Shown here: positions 17,267 through 25,928 of the stretch, piece after piece
Numbering within the stretch: position 1 is the stretch's first letter
How the letters are laid out: the number at the start of each line of letters is the position of its first letter
Assembly: GCA_034142505.1 (NCBI GenBank)
Contig: JAWZDV010000017.1
Location: 36,558-100,557 of the forward strand
From: Hungatella_A sp034142505
Lineage (GTDB): Bacteria; Bacillota; Clostridia; Lachnospirales; Lachnospiraceae
Direction: 5' to 3'
Length of the DNA stretch: 64,000 nt
Position numbers and translations under genes: made by a program
The notes under the pieces: generated by a model
What the model was told of the DNA's origin: nothing
The model's input: only the letters and a program-made list of their open reading frames with translations
Database searches by the model: none

Positions 17267-17413
17267 AGGAGTGATGGCGAATTTGGCTGTGGAGTTGGCG
17301 GTGTGACGAGATACGGCTGTATGTTTCCGGGTACAAAAGGATGCTGGGATGATTCGGATATGACAAATGGAAACTGGGTATATTGTAAAAAACAGAAAAA
17401 AGGAATACTCACG

Positions 17414-17451
17414 GAGTCCCTGCGCGGAAATGGCACGCAGGGACTCTTTTT
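17414..17451 (+). terminator. Intrinsic terminator after the Rpn-like gene
   Basis: An 11-bp stem (17414-17424 and 17436-17446) is followed by five T. The -35 box of the argS promoter begins just after it. The preceding stretch 17267-17413 holds nothing I can identify. Confidence 0.85.
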
Positions 17452-17452
17452 G

Positions 17453-17481
17453 TTGATTTTTCCAGCCGGATAGGATATAAT
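17453..17481 (+). promoter_or_regulatory. argS promoter
   Basis: TTGATT at 17453-17458 and TATAAT at 17476-17481 are separated by exactly 17 bp. The leader is about 60 nt and no T-box elements are visible in it. Confidence 0.75.
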
Positions 17482-17546
17482 TTTCCAATATAGGTTTATC
17501 ATAAGAAGGAAGAGAAAGAGTTAGAATTAGAAGGAGAATAATCAGA

Positions 17547-19316
17547 GTGAAGAAAATTCTGGATTTGATCGTGGCAGAGATGCGGCCGGCGTTTACGGCT
17601 TGTGGTTATGAGGAAAGTTATGCGAAGGTGACGTTATCCAACCGTCCTGATTTGTGTGAGTACCAGTGTAATGGCGCGATGGCGGCGGCGAAGGTATATA
17701 AGAAGAAACCGATTGATATAGCAAATGAGGTGGTGGAGAAACTGGCCGGCAATCCCATGTTTTCGGAGTTGGCGGCGGTGATGCCGGGATTTATCAATAT
17801 GAAGCTGGATGGACAGTATCTGGCGGATTATATGAACGGGATGAGGACTTCTGACAAGCTGGGGCTGGATGAAGTGGAGAATCCGGATACAATTATTGTG
17901 GATTACGGCGGAGCCAATGTGGCCAAGCCGCTTCATGTGGGGCATCTGCGGCCGGCGATTATCGGCGAGGCGATCAAGCGTATGGGGAAATTCCTGGGCT
18001 ACCATATGATCGGAGACGTGCATCTGGGAGACTGGGGGCTTCAGATGGGACAGATTATTGAGGAACTGCGGGACCGGCAGCCGGATCTGGTGTATTTTGA
18101 CGAGTCTTATACCGGGGAGTATCCGGTGGAACCTCCATTTACCATTGGGGAACTGGAGGAGATCTATCCGGCGGGCAGTGGCAAATCAAAGACGGATGAA
18201 GCGTTTAAAAAGAGGGCGCAGGAAGCGACATTGAAGCTTCAGAACGGCTACCCGCCTTACCGCGCCATCTGGAACCATATTATGAATGTGTCCGTGGCGG
18301 ATTTGAGGAAGAATTACGACAGCCTGAATGTGTATTTTGATCTGTGGAAAGGGGAGAGCGACGCGCAGCCCTATATCCCGGATCTGATTGAGGATTTGGA
18401 GAAGCGGGGACTGGCTTATGTAAGCCAGGGTGCGTTGGTAGTAGATATTGCTGAGGAGAGCGATCCTAAGGAACTGCCGCCATGTATCATCCGCAAGTCG
18501 GACGGGGCGGCGCTTTATGCAACCTCTGATCTGGGGACGATTATTGAGAGAGAAAAGCTGTATCAGCCTGCCAAATATATCTACATCACGGACAAACGCC
18601 AGGAGCTGCATTTTATCCAGGTGTTCCGTGTGGCGAAAAAGGCCGGTTATGTGAAGCAGGATACGCCGATGCTCCATCTGATGTTTGGAACTATGAACGG
18701 CAAGGACGGCAAACCGTTTAAGACCAGAGACGGCGGTGTGATGCGTCTGGAGAATCTGGTGGCGGATATCGACGAGGCTGTGTTTGAAAGAATTATGGAG
18801 AACCGGTCCATTTCCGAGGAGGAAGCTAGGGAAACCTCCAAGATCGTGGGTTTGGCGGCCTTGAAATACGGTGATTTATCGAATCAGGTCTCCAAGGATT
18901 ATGTGTTTGATATGGAACGGTTTATCTCCTTTGAGGGGAATACCGGACCTTATATTCTGTATACCATTGTCAGGATCAAATCGATTTTGGCGAAGTTTAA
19001 AGAGCAGGAAGGACGGGAAGTGTCTGCCGCCACTATTCTGCCGGCAGAGAACGACGGGGAGAAAGCGCTGATGCTGGAACTGACCAAGTACAACGATGTG
19101 CTGGAGACCAGCTTTGCGGAGACGGCGCCACACAAGATCTGCCAGTATATCTATGATTTATCCAACGCGTTTAACCGGTTCTACCACGATAACAAGATTA
19201 TCGCCCAGGAGGACAAGGCGCGCCAGGACAGCTGGATTCTGCTGATCACACTGACAAAAGATGTACTCTGTACCTGCATTGGTCTGCTGGGTATCGAGGC
19301 ACCGGAGCGCATGTAG
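17547..19316 (+). CDS. argS: Arginyl-tRNA synthetase
   Basis: Class I aminoacyl-tRNA synthetase that charges tRNA-Arg in the cytoplasm; 589 aa, normal for bacterial ArgS. The GTG start at 17547 follows AAGGAG. The N-terminal Add-1 domain (about 1-115) is followed by the catalytic site with the HIGH variant HVGHLRPA. GKPFKTRDGG takes the place of KMSK, as in many arginine enzymes. The C-terminal anticodon-binding domain (DALR type) ends with SNAFNRFYHDNKI. It has its own promoter and is followed 69 bp later by the SNF2 helicase gene with no terminator between them. Confidence 0.97.
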   Translation: MKKILDLIVAEMRPAFTACGYEESYAKVTLSNRPDLCEYQCNGAMAAAKVYKKKPIDIANEVVEKLAGNPMFSELAAVMPGFINMKLDGQYLADYMNGMRTSDKLGLDEVENPDTIIVDYGGANVAKPLHVGHLRPAIIGEAIKRMGKFLGYHMIGDVHLGDWGLQMGQIIEELRDRQPDLVYFDESYTGEYPVEPPFTIGELEEIYPAGSGKSKTDEAFKKRAQEATLKLQNGYPPYRAIWNHIMNVSVADLRKNYDSLNVYFDLWKGESDAQPYIPDLIEDLEKRGLAYVSQGALVVDIAEESDPKELPPCIIRKSDGAALYATSDLGTIIEREKLYQPAKYIYITDKRQELHFIQVFRVAKKAGYVKQDTPMLHLMFGTMNGKDGKPFKTRDGGVMRLENLVADIDEAVFERIMENRSISEEEARETSKIVGLAALKYGDLSNQVSKDYVFDMERFISFEGNTGPYILYTIVRIKSILAKFKEQEGREVSAATILPAENDGEKALMLELTKYNDVLETSFAETAPHKICQYIYDLSNAFNRFYHDNKIIAQEDKARQDSWILLITLTKDVLCTCIGLLGIEAPERM

Positions 19317-19385
19317 GGAGTTTCCGTGCGCAGAGTTTGAACAGGTAAAACATTGGAGTGTGTTAATCGACGGAGGGGAGCCCCT

Positions 19386-22300
19386 TTGAAAGTAGTGGAT
19401 ATGACAGCCAGAGCCTTCTGGAAGGGTGAATATGGAATCACCGGTACTGTGGAGGACGGGGAACAACGATATCAGATAAAAATGGACGTCAAGGGCAGCG
19501 ATGTAAACAGCTGCTCTTGTTCTTGTGAACGGGGAATTTCGTATAAGGGGATGTGTGACCATGCGAAATTGCTGCTGGAGCATTTTCGGCGGCAGGAACT
19601 GGAGGACGCGGGAATGCCTGTGACCACATCGGCACAGGTGCGGACCATGATACGGGAATATACGAATCGGGAGGTGGCGGAAATCGTCAGGGAAGGGGAA
19701 GAGGAGCAGGTAGAGTTTCTGCCGCAGTTATTTATAGGAAGAAATGATGTGAGGATGGAGTTCAAGCTGGGCCGGGACCGCTTTTATGTGGTAAAGGACC
19801 TGGTGGCATTTTCCCAGGCGGTGAACCATGGCGCTTATGTGGAGTATGGAAAGGAATTGGCCTTCCATCACAGCGTTGATGTATTTTCGAAGAAGAGCCG
19901 GCCCCTGGTGGAACTGGTGGTGGAGCTGATGAACACGTATCTTGACAATTATCAGCAGTTTCAGAAAAATGCCGGGAGCACGATGCCGTCGCTGAGGCGG
20001 ATGACGCTGGGCCGGGGCAGCCGGGACCGGGCCATGGAGAGCCTGTTAAACCAGGAAGTGGAGACGGAGGATTACCGGGGAATCAGCCGGAAGGTGACGG
20101 TGAAGAACGGAATCCCGGAGCTTGTTATCGCTGTCCGCAGGGCCAGGAAAGAGGCCATCAAGGTGTCGGTGGACAAAAAACTGAGCAGCTTCATGGGGGA
20201 GAAATACCTCTATCTTCTGGACGGGGAAGTATTGTTCCGCTGTGATGAGGAGTGCAGCCAGGCACTGGCGGTATTCTTCCAGCAGATGACCCAGGGCTTT
20301 GGAGCGCCTTACGAGGTGACTGTGAATTCCAAGGATATTCCACTGTTTTATGAGCGGGTGCTAAGGAAATTGGAGCCTTATGGGGTTCTTGATGTGGACG
20401 ATGTGGATTTGGACCGGATGCGGCCGGCACAGTTGAAGGCGGAGTTTCTGTTTGACTGTCCGCGGCCGGGAGAAGTGGTGCTGCGGCCGACGCTGCGGTA
20501 CGGCACTTATTCGTTCCATCCGGTCAATGACGAGAAGGTGCCGAGGACGGTGACCAGGGATGTGCCCGGAGAGTTTCGGATCGGACAGCTGATTACGAAG
20601 TATTTTAAATACCGGGAGGCCAAGGAACCGGATTTTGTGATTAAGGATGATGACGACGCCATTTACCGGCTGCTGGACAAGGGGATGGCGGAGTTTGCCC
20701 AGTTGGGTGAGGTGCTGCTCACGGACTCGGCCAAACATGTGAAGATTCTGCCGTCGCCGAAGGTGTCCCTGGGAGTCAGCGTGATGGGAGACTGGCTGGA
20801 GCTGACCATTGACGCAGGTCATATGACGGGGGCGGATTTACAGAGGATTTTGTCGGAGTACCGGCAGAAGAAGCCGTATTACCGGTTGAAGAGCGGAGAG
20901 TTTGTGAAGCTGGACTTAGACGGGTTTATGACGGTGGCCAGGATGGTTGACGGGCTGGCGGTGTCGAAGTCGGATATTTTGAGCAAGAAGATTCGGGTGC
21001 CCAAGTACCGGGCGTTTTATCTGGACAGTTTATATAAAGAGACGGGAGATATTGATCTCTACCGGGATCAATTATTCAAGTCCATTGTGCGGGGCATCAA
21101 GTCGGTGGAGGACAGTGACTTTGAGGTGCCGGACACACTGCGGCCGGTGCTCAAAGGGTATCAGAAGACGGGCTTTCGGTGGCTTCGAACGCTGGATGCC
21201 TGTGGGTTTGGCGGAATTCTGGCCGATGACATGGGTCTGGGGAAGACGATTCAGGTGATCAGCCTTTTGCTGGATGAGAAGCAGAAATGTCTGGCAGAAG
21301 GGAAGAAGCCGGGGACGTCGCTGATTGTGTGTCCGGCATCTTTGGTGTACAACTGGGAATATGAGATTCACAACTTTGCACCGGAACTGGAAGTGGAGGC
21401 TATCACCGGATTTGGGTGGAGCCGGGAGTACCGGCTGCAGTCGGTGGAGGACTATGATGTGATTATCACTTCCTATGAGCTGCTGCGCAGGGATATCCAG
21501 CTGTATGAGAATATGGAATTCCGGTTCCAGATTATTGATGAGGCGCAGTATATCAAGAATCCGGCGACCCAGAGCGCCAAGGCTGTGAAGGTGATTCATT
21601 CCCGGACCAGGTTCGCGCTGACGGGAACGCCGATTGAGAACCGGCTCAGTGAGCTGTGGAGCATTTTCGATTATCTGATGCCTGGGTTCCTGTTCAGTTA
21701 CCAGAAGTTTAAGAAGAATTTTGAGGCGCCGATTGTGAAGGACGGGAACAGCGACGTGCTGTGGAATCTACATCAGCTGACGGGACCGTTTATCTTGAGG
21801 CGTCTGAAGAAGGATGTGCTGAAGGAACTGCCGGATAAGCTGGAGAATATTATTTACTCCAGGTTTGACGAGGAGCAGAAGGAGCTTTACACGGCCAACG
21901 CGGTGAAACTGAAACGGGAACTGGAAGGCCAGAGCGACCAGGAGTACGGTTCCGGAAGAATGCAGGTGCTGGCGGAGCTCACCAAGCTGCGGCAGGTGTG
22001 CTGTGATCCAAAGCTGTATTACGAGAATTACCGGGGACGGTCGGCGAAGCTGGATACCTGTATGGAGCTGCTGGGCGGGGCGGTGGAAGCGGGGCACAAG
22101 GTGCTGTTGTTCTCCCAGTTTACGTCCATGCTGGATATCATCGGCAGGCGTCTTGACAAGGATAAGGTGAAGTACCATGTATTGACGGGGGCGACGTCCA
22201 AGGAAGACCGGATGCGGATGGTCAATCAGTTCCATGAGGACGATGTGCCGGTGTTCCTCATTTCCCTGAAAGCCGGCGGCACGGGGCTGAATCTGACGGC

Positions 22301-22550
22301 GGCGGATGTGGTGATTCACTATGATCCGTGGTGGAATGTGGCGGCCCAGAACCAGGCGACCGACCGGACTCATAGGATTGGGCAGGATAAGCAGGTTACG
22401 GTGTTTAAGCTGATTATGAAGGATACCATTGAGGAGAGCATCTTGAAGCTTCAGGAAGCGAAACGGAGTCTGGCAGAGCAGATTATCACGGAAGGAACGG
22501 TGTCACTTAGCAGTCTGTCAAAGGATGATCTGCTGGAGATTCTGTCGTAG
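19386..22550 (+). CDS. SNF2-family DNA translocase with SWIM zinc finger
   Basis: ATP-dependent SWI2/SNF2 protein of 1054 aa. The TTG at 19386 is chosen because GGAGGGG lies 7 nt before it; an earlier TTG at 19353 has no site. An N-terminal SWIM finger (CSCSC then MCDH, about residues 38-60) is followed by an SNF2-associated middle region. The motor has Walker A DDMGLGKTIQ, box II DEAQ, TGTPIENRLSELWSIFDYL (motif III) and helicase C motifs with SLKAGGTGLNLTAAD and QATDRTHRIGQ. This architecture is the common bacterial RapA/HepA-like helicase of Firmicutes. Role in chromatin-free bacteria is uncertain; removal of proteins from DNA or repair is the usual proposal. Confidence 0.93.
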   Translation: MKVVDMTARAFWKGEYGITGTVEDGEQRYQIKMDVKGSDVNSCSCSCERGISYKGMCDHAKLLLEHFRRQELEDAGMPVTTSAQVRTMIREYTNREVAEIVREGEEEQVEFLPQLFIGRNDVRMEFKLGRDRFYVVKDLVAFSQAVNHGAYVEYGKELAFHHSVDVFSKKSRPLVELVVELMNTYLDNYQQFQKNAGSTMPSLRRMTLGRGSRDRAMESLLNQEVETEDYRGISRKVTVKNGIPELVIAVRRARKEAIKVSVDKKLSSFMGEKYLYLLDGEVLFRCDEECSQALAVFFQQMTQGFGAPYEVTVNSKDIPLFYERVLRKLEPYGVLDVDDVDLDRMRPAQLKAEFLFDCPRPGEVVLRPTLRYGTYSFHPVNDEKVPRTVTRDVPGEFRIGQLITKYFKYREAKEPDFVIKDDDDAIYRLLDKGMAEFAQLGEVLLTDSAKHVKILPSPKVSLGVSVMGDWLELTIDAGHMTGADLQRILSEYRQKKPYYRLKSGEFVKLDLDGFMTVARMVDGLAVSKSDILSKKIRVPKYRAFYLDSLYKETGDIDLYRDQLFKSIVRGIKSVEDSDFEVPDTLRPVLKGYQKTGFRWLRTLDACGFGGILADDMGLGKTIQVISLLLDEKQKCLAEGKKPGTSLIVCPASLVYNWEYEIHNFAPELEVEAITGFGWSREYRLQSVEDYDVIITSYELLRRDIQLYENMEFRFQIIDEAQYIKNPATQSAKAVKVIHSRTRFALTGTPIENRLSELWSIFDYLMPGFLFSYQKFKKNFEAPIVKDGNSDVLWNLHQLTGPFILRRLKKDVLKELPDKLENIIYSRFDEEQKELYTANAVKLKRELEGQSDQEYGSGRMQVLAELTKLRQVCCDPKLYYENYRGRSAKLDTCMELLGGAVEAGHKVLLFSQFTSMLDIIGRRLDKDKVKYHVLTGATSKEDRMRMVNQFHEDDVPVFLISLKAGGTGLNLTAADVVIHYDPWWNVAAQNQATDRTHRIGQDKQVTVFKLIMKDTIEESILKLQEAKRSLAEQIITEGTVSLSSLSKDDLLEILS

Positions 22551-22575
22551 CAGAGTGGCGGGGAAAATGGAGAAG

Positions 22576-22634
22576 TTCAAGAGGAGCGGCTCAGAGTGGA
22601 GCAGATTCAAGAGGAGCGGTTCAAGTGGAGCAGA
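22576..22634. repeat. Imperfect 30-bp tandem duplication
   Basis: Two adjacent copies of about 30 and 29 bp (22576-22605 and 22606-22634) differ at only a few positions. They lie between the helicase and the GH25-like gene and encode nothing obvious. Confidence 0.7.
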
Positions 22635-22709
22635 TTATGCTGGTGTTTCCCGGCCGGGTATGGCTGGGAGTGCGCCGGGTGAGGTTCATCAATTGAGGAG
22701 GTAAATGCG

Positions 22710-23657
22710 ATGAAACATGTGTGTGGAAGTTGGAAAAAGTGGTTTTTGGCCGGGACTGTGGCGGCGATGACATTTGCAGGCTCCATCAGCGCCATGGCGG
22801 CGGAGGCCTGGACGATGGAGAACGGGCAGTATGTCAATGCGGAGGGAACGCCGATTGTGGGCGCTTTGGAAAAGGGGATCACGGTGACCAAGTACCAGAA
22901 CCGGGCCAGCGAGAGCGCAGGAGGGATTGACTGGGCGAAGGTGAAGGCGGACGGCGTGTCATTTGCCATGGTACGTCTGGGATATCACAACGATATGGAC
23001 CCCTATTACTCCATGAATATCAATGGGGCGGCGGCCCAGGGAATCAAGATTGGAGCCTTTTTCTACACCCAGGCGCTGGACGTGCAGACAGCGGTGGACG
23101 AGGCTAATTATGTGCTGGAACTGGTGAAGGATTATCCCATCTCTTATCCGATTGCCTATGATGTGGAATCGAAGGTTCTGCTGGACAGCGGGTTGACAAA
23201 ACAGCAGATCACGGACCAGATCAATGCATTCTGCAAGGTGATCACCGATGCGGGATACCGCCCGGTGGTGTATGCCAACAATGCGTGGCTGACGGAGCAT
23301 ATTGACGCGTCACAGATTCCCTATGATATCTGGTACGCAAGATATGGGACGATGAACCATGATTACAAAAACCGGACCATCTGGCAGTGCGACCAGTATG
23401 GCAGGGTGGACGGAATTGTGGGAGATGTGACCATTGAACTGGCATTTGCGGATTATGGCGCGCTGATTCCGGCGGACAGCTGGAAGAAGATCGGCGGACA
23501 GTGGTATTACATGAAGAACTATGTGAAGCAGACCGGATGGGTACAGGTTGGTGACAAGTGGTATTATATGGATTCCAACGGGGTCATGATTCATGACACG
23601 ACAATGAATATCGACGGGAAGCCCTATACCTTTGGGGCTGACGGGGCGATGCAGTAG
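22710..23657 (+). CDS. Secreted GH25 muramidase-like protein with choline-binding-like repeats
   Basis: Exported protein of 315 aa. Signal peptide about 1-31 (ending ISAMAAEA), GH25 lysozyme fold about 55-255, then Trp/Tyr-rich wall-binding repeats (WKKIGGQWYYMKN, TGWVQVGDKWYYMDSNG). GH25 features are GGIDWAKVKADG, FAMVRLGYHND and the catalytic-type AYDVESK. The usual opening GIDVSxxQ is replaced by GITVTKYQN, so the first conserved Asp is Thr here, and the last family motif is also altered. The enzyme may be weak, altered or a wall-binding protein only. RBS GAGGAGG precedes the ATG. Confidence 0.85.
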   Translation: MKHVCGSWKKWFLAGTVAAMTFAGSISAMAAEAWTMENGQYVNAEGTPIVGALEKGITVTKYQNRASESAGGIDWAKVKADGVSFAMVRLGYHNDMDPYYSMNINGAAAQGIKIGAFFYTQALDVQTAVDEANYVLELVKDYPISYPIAYDVESKVLLDSGLTKQQITDQINAFCKVITDAGYRPVVYANNAWLTEHIDASQIPYDIWYARYGTMNHDYKNRTIWQCDQYGRVDGIVGDVTIELAFADYGALIPADSWKKIGGQWYYMKNYVKQTGWVQVGDKWYYMDSNGVMIHDTTMNIDGKPYTFGADGAMQ

Positions 23658-23730
23658 CGGGGCGGGCCGCTAACTCGCCGGTGTGGCTGACACTTAAAAT
23701 TTGAAAGAAATGCAGAGCTAATCAATTAAT

Positions 23731-23772
23731 AAGGGAGACGGACGGTACTACGGTGTCTTAGTCTCCCTTTCT
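23731..23772 (+). terminator. Terminator after the GH25-like gene
   Basis: A 9-bp stem AAGGGAGAC (23731-23739) and GTCTCCCTT (23761-23769) with a T-rich tail. It insulates the recombinase gene from the upstream genes. Confidence 0.65.
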
Positions 23773-23850
23773 ATCTATTCGGGAGAAAAGCATGGTAGGA
23801 AGACGGTTTATGAATAATCTGAAATTACACAAAGGAGGAGTGTTTTTATT

Positions 23851-24708
23851 ATGGAAAAACGTAAAAAAGTGAATATTACAAAGGAAACATTGGATTTATA
23901 TCGTAAATATCTTCAGGATGAGGAGAAAAGCCAGGCTACGGTGGAGAAGTATGTAAGGGACGTGAGGGCGTTTGGGCAGTTTCTGGGGAATTGGCAGGCG
24001 CTGGATAAAGAACAGATCCGGGCGTATAAAGAGGTCCTTAAGGAGAAGTATAAGATGACCAGCGTTAATTCCATGCTGGCGGCGCTCAACAGTTTTTTCA
24101 AGTTTCTGGGACGGGAGGACTGGAAGGTGAAACTGTATCGGGTGCAGAGGGCTGTATACAGCAGACCGGAAGTAGAAATGACGGAGGCAGACTATATCAA
24201 ATTAATTGAGGCCGCCAGGAAGCAGGGAGACATTCGGATGAGTATGCTGATTCAGACGATTGGAAGTACGGGGGTGCGTATCAGCGAACTGAAATTCATC
24301 ACGGTGGAATCGTTAAAGGCGGGGCGTGCGGAGATTTATAATAAGGGGAAATCCCGAGTGGTGCTGCTGCCGGAGGAACTGACGAAGCTGTTGCAAAAGT
24401 ATTGCCGGGAAAATGGAATTACGGGTGGCAGTATCTTTGTGACGAAGCATGGGAACCCGGTGAACCGGAGTAATGTGAGCAAGAAGATGAAGCAGCTGGG
24501 TAAAGAGGCCGGAGTAGATACGGCAAAGATATTTCCCCACAATCTGCGCCATTTGTTTGCAAGGATTTTCTATAAGATAGAAAAAGATGTGGTGAGACTG
24601 ATGGACTTGCTGGGGCACTCCAACATTAACACTACCAGAATTTATACCATGACGACGGAAGAACAGCCGAGAAGACAGATGTCGCGGATGCGGATGGTGC
24701 TGGGCTGA
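23851..24708 (+). CDS. Tyrosine recombinase, proposed invertase of the adjacent promoter switch
   Basis: Site-specific recombinase of 285 aa, XerC/D-like in size. A SAM-like N-terminal core-binding domain (about 10-95) precedes the catalytic domain with Arg in TGVRISELKF, Lys in NKGKSRVVLLP, HNLRH (His and Arg), the second His in LLGHSN and the Tyr in TTRIYTM. RBS GGAGGAG lies before the ATG. It is followed after 23 bp by a quasi-palindromic site and a promoter segment with inverted repeats. A close paralogue is at 63020-63877 and a fragment at 62813-62900. Proximity and inverted sites make it the likely enzyme for inverting 24732-25083; a housekeeping Xer role is unlikely because the window holds several copies, each with its own site. 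Confidence 0.92.
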   Translation: MEKRKKVNITKETLDLYRKYLQDEEKSQATVEKYVRDVRAFGQFLGNWQALDKEQIRAYKEVLKEKYKMTSVNSMLAALNSFFKFLGREDWKVKLYRVQRAVYSRPEVEMTEADYIKLIEAARKQGDIRMSMLIQTIGSTGVRISELKFITVESLKAGRAEIYNKGKSRVVLLPEELTKLLQKYCRENGITGGSIFVTKHGNPVNRSNVSKKMKQLGKEAGVDTAKIFPHNLRHLFARIFYKIEKDVVRLMDLLGHSNINTTRIYTMTTEEQPRRQMSRMRMVLG

Positions 24709-24718
24709 CGCTGGTGAC

Positions 24719-24752
24719 AAAAAAAAACACCCCATAATATACATTATGTGGT
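24719..24752. other. Left recombination site, also a leftward terminator
   Basis: Arms ACCCCATAAT (24729-24738) and ATTATGTGGT (24743-24752), 9 of 10 positions matching as an inverted repeat, surround the centre ATAC (24739-24742). Read on the minus strand it is a hairpin followed by nine T (A-run 24719-24727), so leftward transcripts from the internal promoter should stop here. Confidence 0.75.
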
Positions 24753-25083
24753 ATCAATAATCAATTCCAAAGGGATATTCCCTCATGTTATAGTCTATTA
24801 TACCCATTTTCGTAAAAATTGCAAGGTTTCAGATGGAAAAAATTGCAAGTTTCGACATGGGGTTCGCATAATTGTGACATAAGCGGAAGAAAATCTGGTG
24901 ATTGGGCCTGTTTGGGTTTCAATCGCCTGTTTGTCGTGTTCACAATCTTTTGAAGCAGATTCCAGCAGTCTGAAACATCGTTAAAATCCTAAAAATTATG
25001 TGTAAGAGAACAGTTCCCAAGGCAGTCAATGACCTGTTTGCCAATGGTCTATTTTATGAAACACCCTGTAATGTATATTATGG
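24732..25083. repeat. Invertible promoter segment bounded by 15-bp inverted repeats
   Basis: The perfect 15-bp inverted repeats at 24732-24746 and 25069-25083 enclose 322 bp. The segment contains a leftward promoter (24797-24824), a small hairpin around 24771-24783 and no coding sequence. Each repeat sits in a quasi-palindrome typical of tyrosine recombinase core sites. The interior also has a weaker possible rightward promoter, TTGCAA (24843-24848), 18 bp, CATAAT (24867-24872), so leaky expression in this orientation cannot be excluded. Inversion is inferred from structure, not observed. Confidence 0.82.
24797..24824 (-). promoter_or_regulatory. Switch promoter, now facing left
   Basis: On the minus strand TTGCAA (24819-24824) and TATAAT (24797-24802) are 16 bp apart. 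The surrounding 35-bp block (24792-24826) recurs at 63963-63997 and, with one change, at 62900-62934, always just downstream of a recombinase gene or fragment. After inversion the -10 would lie at about 25013-25018, giving a leader of about 80 nt to the GTG at 25105. Confidence 0.8.
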
Positions 25084-25086
25084 AGT
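25063..25086. other. Right recombination site
   Basis: Arms ACCCTGTAAT (25063-25072) and ATTATGGAGT (25077-25086) surround the centre GTAT (25073-25076), which is the reverse complement of the left site's ATAC. It immediately precedes the ribosome site AGAGAGG of the signal peptidase gene. Confidence 0.72.
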
Positions 25087-25104
25087 AAAGAGAGGTGCCG
25101 GTCC

Positions 25105-25908
25105 GTGGGGACAGTGGAAAGAAAAGGGAGCTCCCGAAGGCAGCAGCAGAAAAACCATGGGCTGAAAGAGAAGCGAGGCTCTCATTTTCGCACGGTCTGC
25201 TTTGGAGGCTTTGAGGAAGGCCAGGTGCTGTGCTATCTCTGGGATATTGTGAAAGCCCTGGAGCCGAAAGGCGGCACGCGGACAGACCAGAGTGGAAATC
25301 TGCAGGCGGAGCCGGAAGACATCACACGGACGGTTCAGCGGGGAAAGCTGGAAAAGCAGCTGCGCCGCCGTATCCGCGTGGAGATGAGACGCTATTTTGC
25401 GAGGTGTAAACGCAGGAATATGAGAGCCATAGCCATGATGCTATGCACGGTCCTGAGTCTGTGCTGGCTGTTCGGAGTTCAGATCGGCATAGACCGGGTG
25501 TCCGGGAATTCTATGTATCCCTATCTGAATAACGGAGACTGGATTGTATACAGCCGCGCGGGAAAAGGAATCCGCCGTGATGATGTGGTGGTATTTGAAA
25601 AGAATGGGGAGATCATGGTGAAGCGGGTGGCAGGGCTGCCGGGAGACCGTGTGGAGATGAACCATACGGGAAGCCGGGTGCTGGTCAATGGAGAGGAGAC
25701 CGGGGAAGAATACATGGCGATAACCAGGCCGGAGGAGGAGACGGGCCGGGAACCATTAGGAGCGCCGCAGACGGTGATGCAAGGCCAGTATCTGGTCCTG
25801 GGAGACAACCGGGCGGAATCGGTGGACAGCCGGGACAGCAGTGTGGGGACGGTGCCGTCGGAGCATGTGCTGGGAAAAGTCATCTGGATTGTCCGGAAGG
25901 GAAGATGA
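25105..25908 (+). CDS. Signal peptidase I with long cytoplasmic N-terminal extension
   Basis: Type I signal peptidase of 267 aa, first gene of the surface operon. The GTG start at 25105 follows AGAGAGG. About 110 residues precede the single membrane helix (MRAIAMMLCTVLSLCWLFGV); these are charged, with a motif-like patch FGGFEEGQVLCYLWDIV that I do not recognise. The catalytic Ser is in GNSMYP, the Lys in MVKRVAGLPGD, and the box GDNRAESVDSRD is present, so it is a bacterial Ser/Lys enzyme rather than the SipW/ER Ser/His type. Dedicated signal peptidases often process the substrates of their own locus, here probably the GLUG protein and the two secreted paralogues. Its position right after the switch makes it the first gene controlled. 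Confidence 0.88.
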   Translation: MGTVERKGSSRRQQQKNHGLKEKRGSHFRTVCFGGFEEGQVLCYLWDIVKALEPKGGTRTDQSGNLQAEPEDITRTVQRGKLEKQLRRRIRVEMRRYFARCKRRNMRAIAMMLCTVLSLCWLFGVQIGIDRVSGNSMYPYLNNGDWIVYSRAGKGIRRDDVVVFEKNGEIMVKRVAGLPGDRVEMNHTGSRVLVNGEETGEEYMAITRPEEETGREPLGAPQTVMQGQYLVLGDNRAESVDSRDSSVGTVPSEHVLGKVIWIVRKGR

Positions 25909-25928
25909 AAGGTTGGAGGAGTTTAAGG

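Noticed and set aside
17453..17546. T-box leader before argS
   Set aside because: The leader is only about 60 nt and no T-box sequence or specifier hairpin is visible.
24732..25083. Treating the repeats as attachment sites of an excisable element
   Set aside because: The centres match in inverted, not direct, orientation and the segment carries a promoter but no genes, so inversion fits better than excision; the arms alone are too palindromic to decide.
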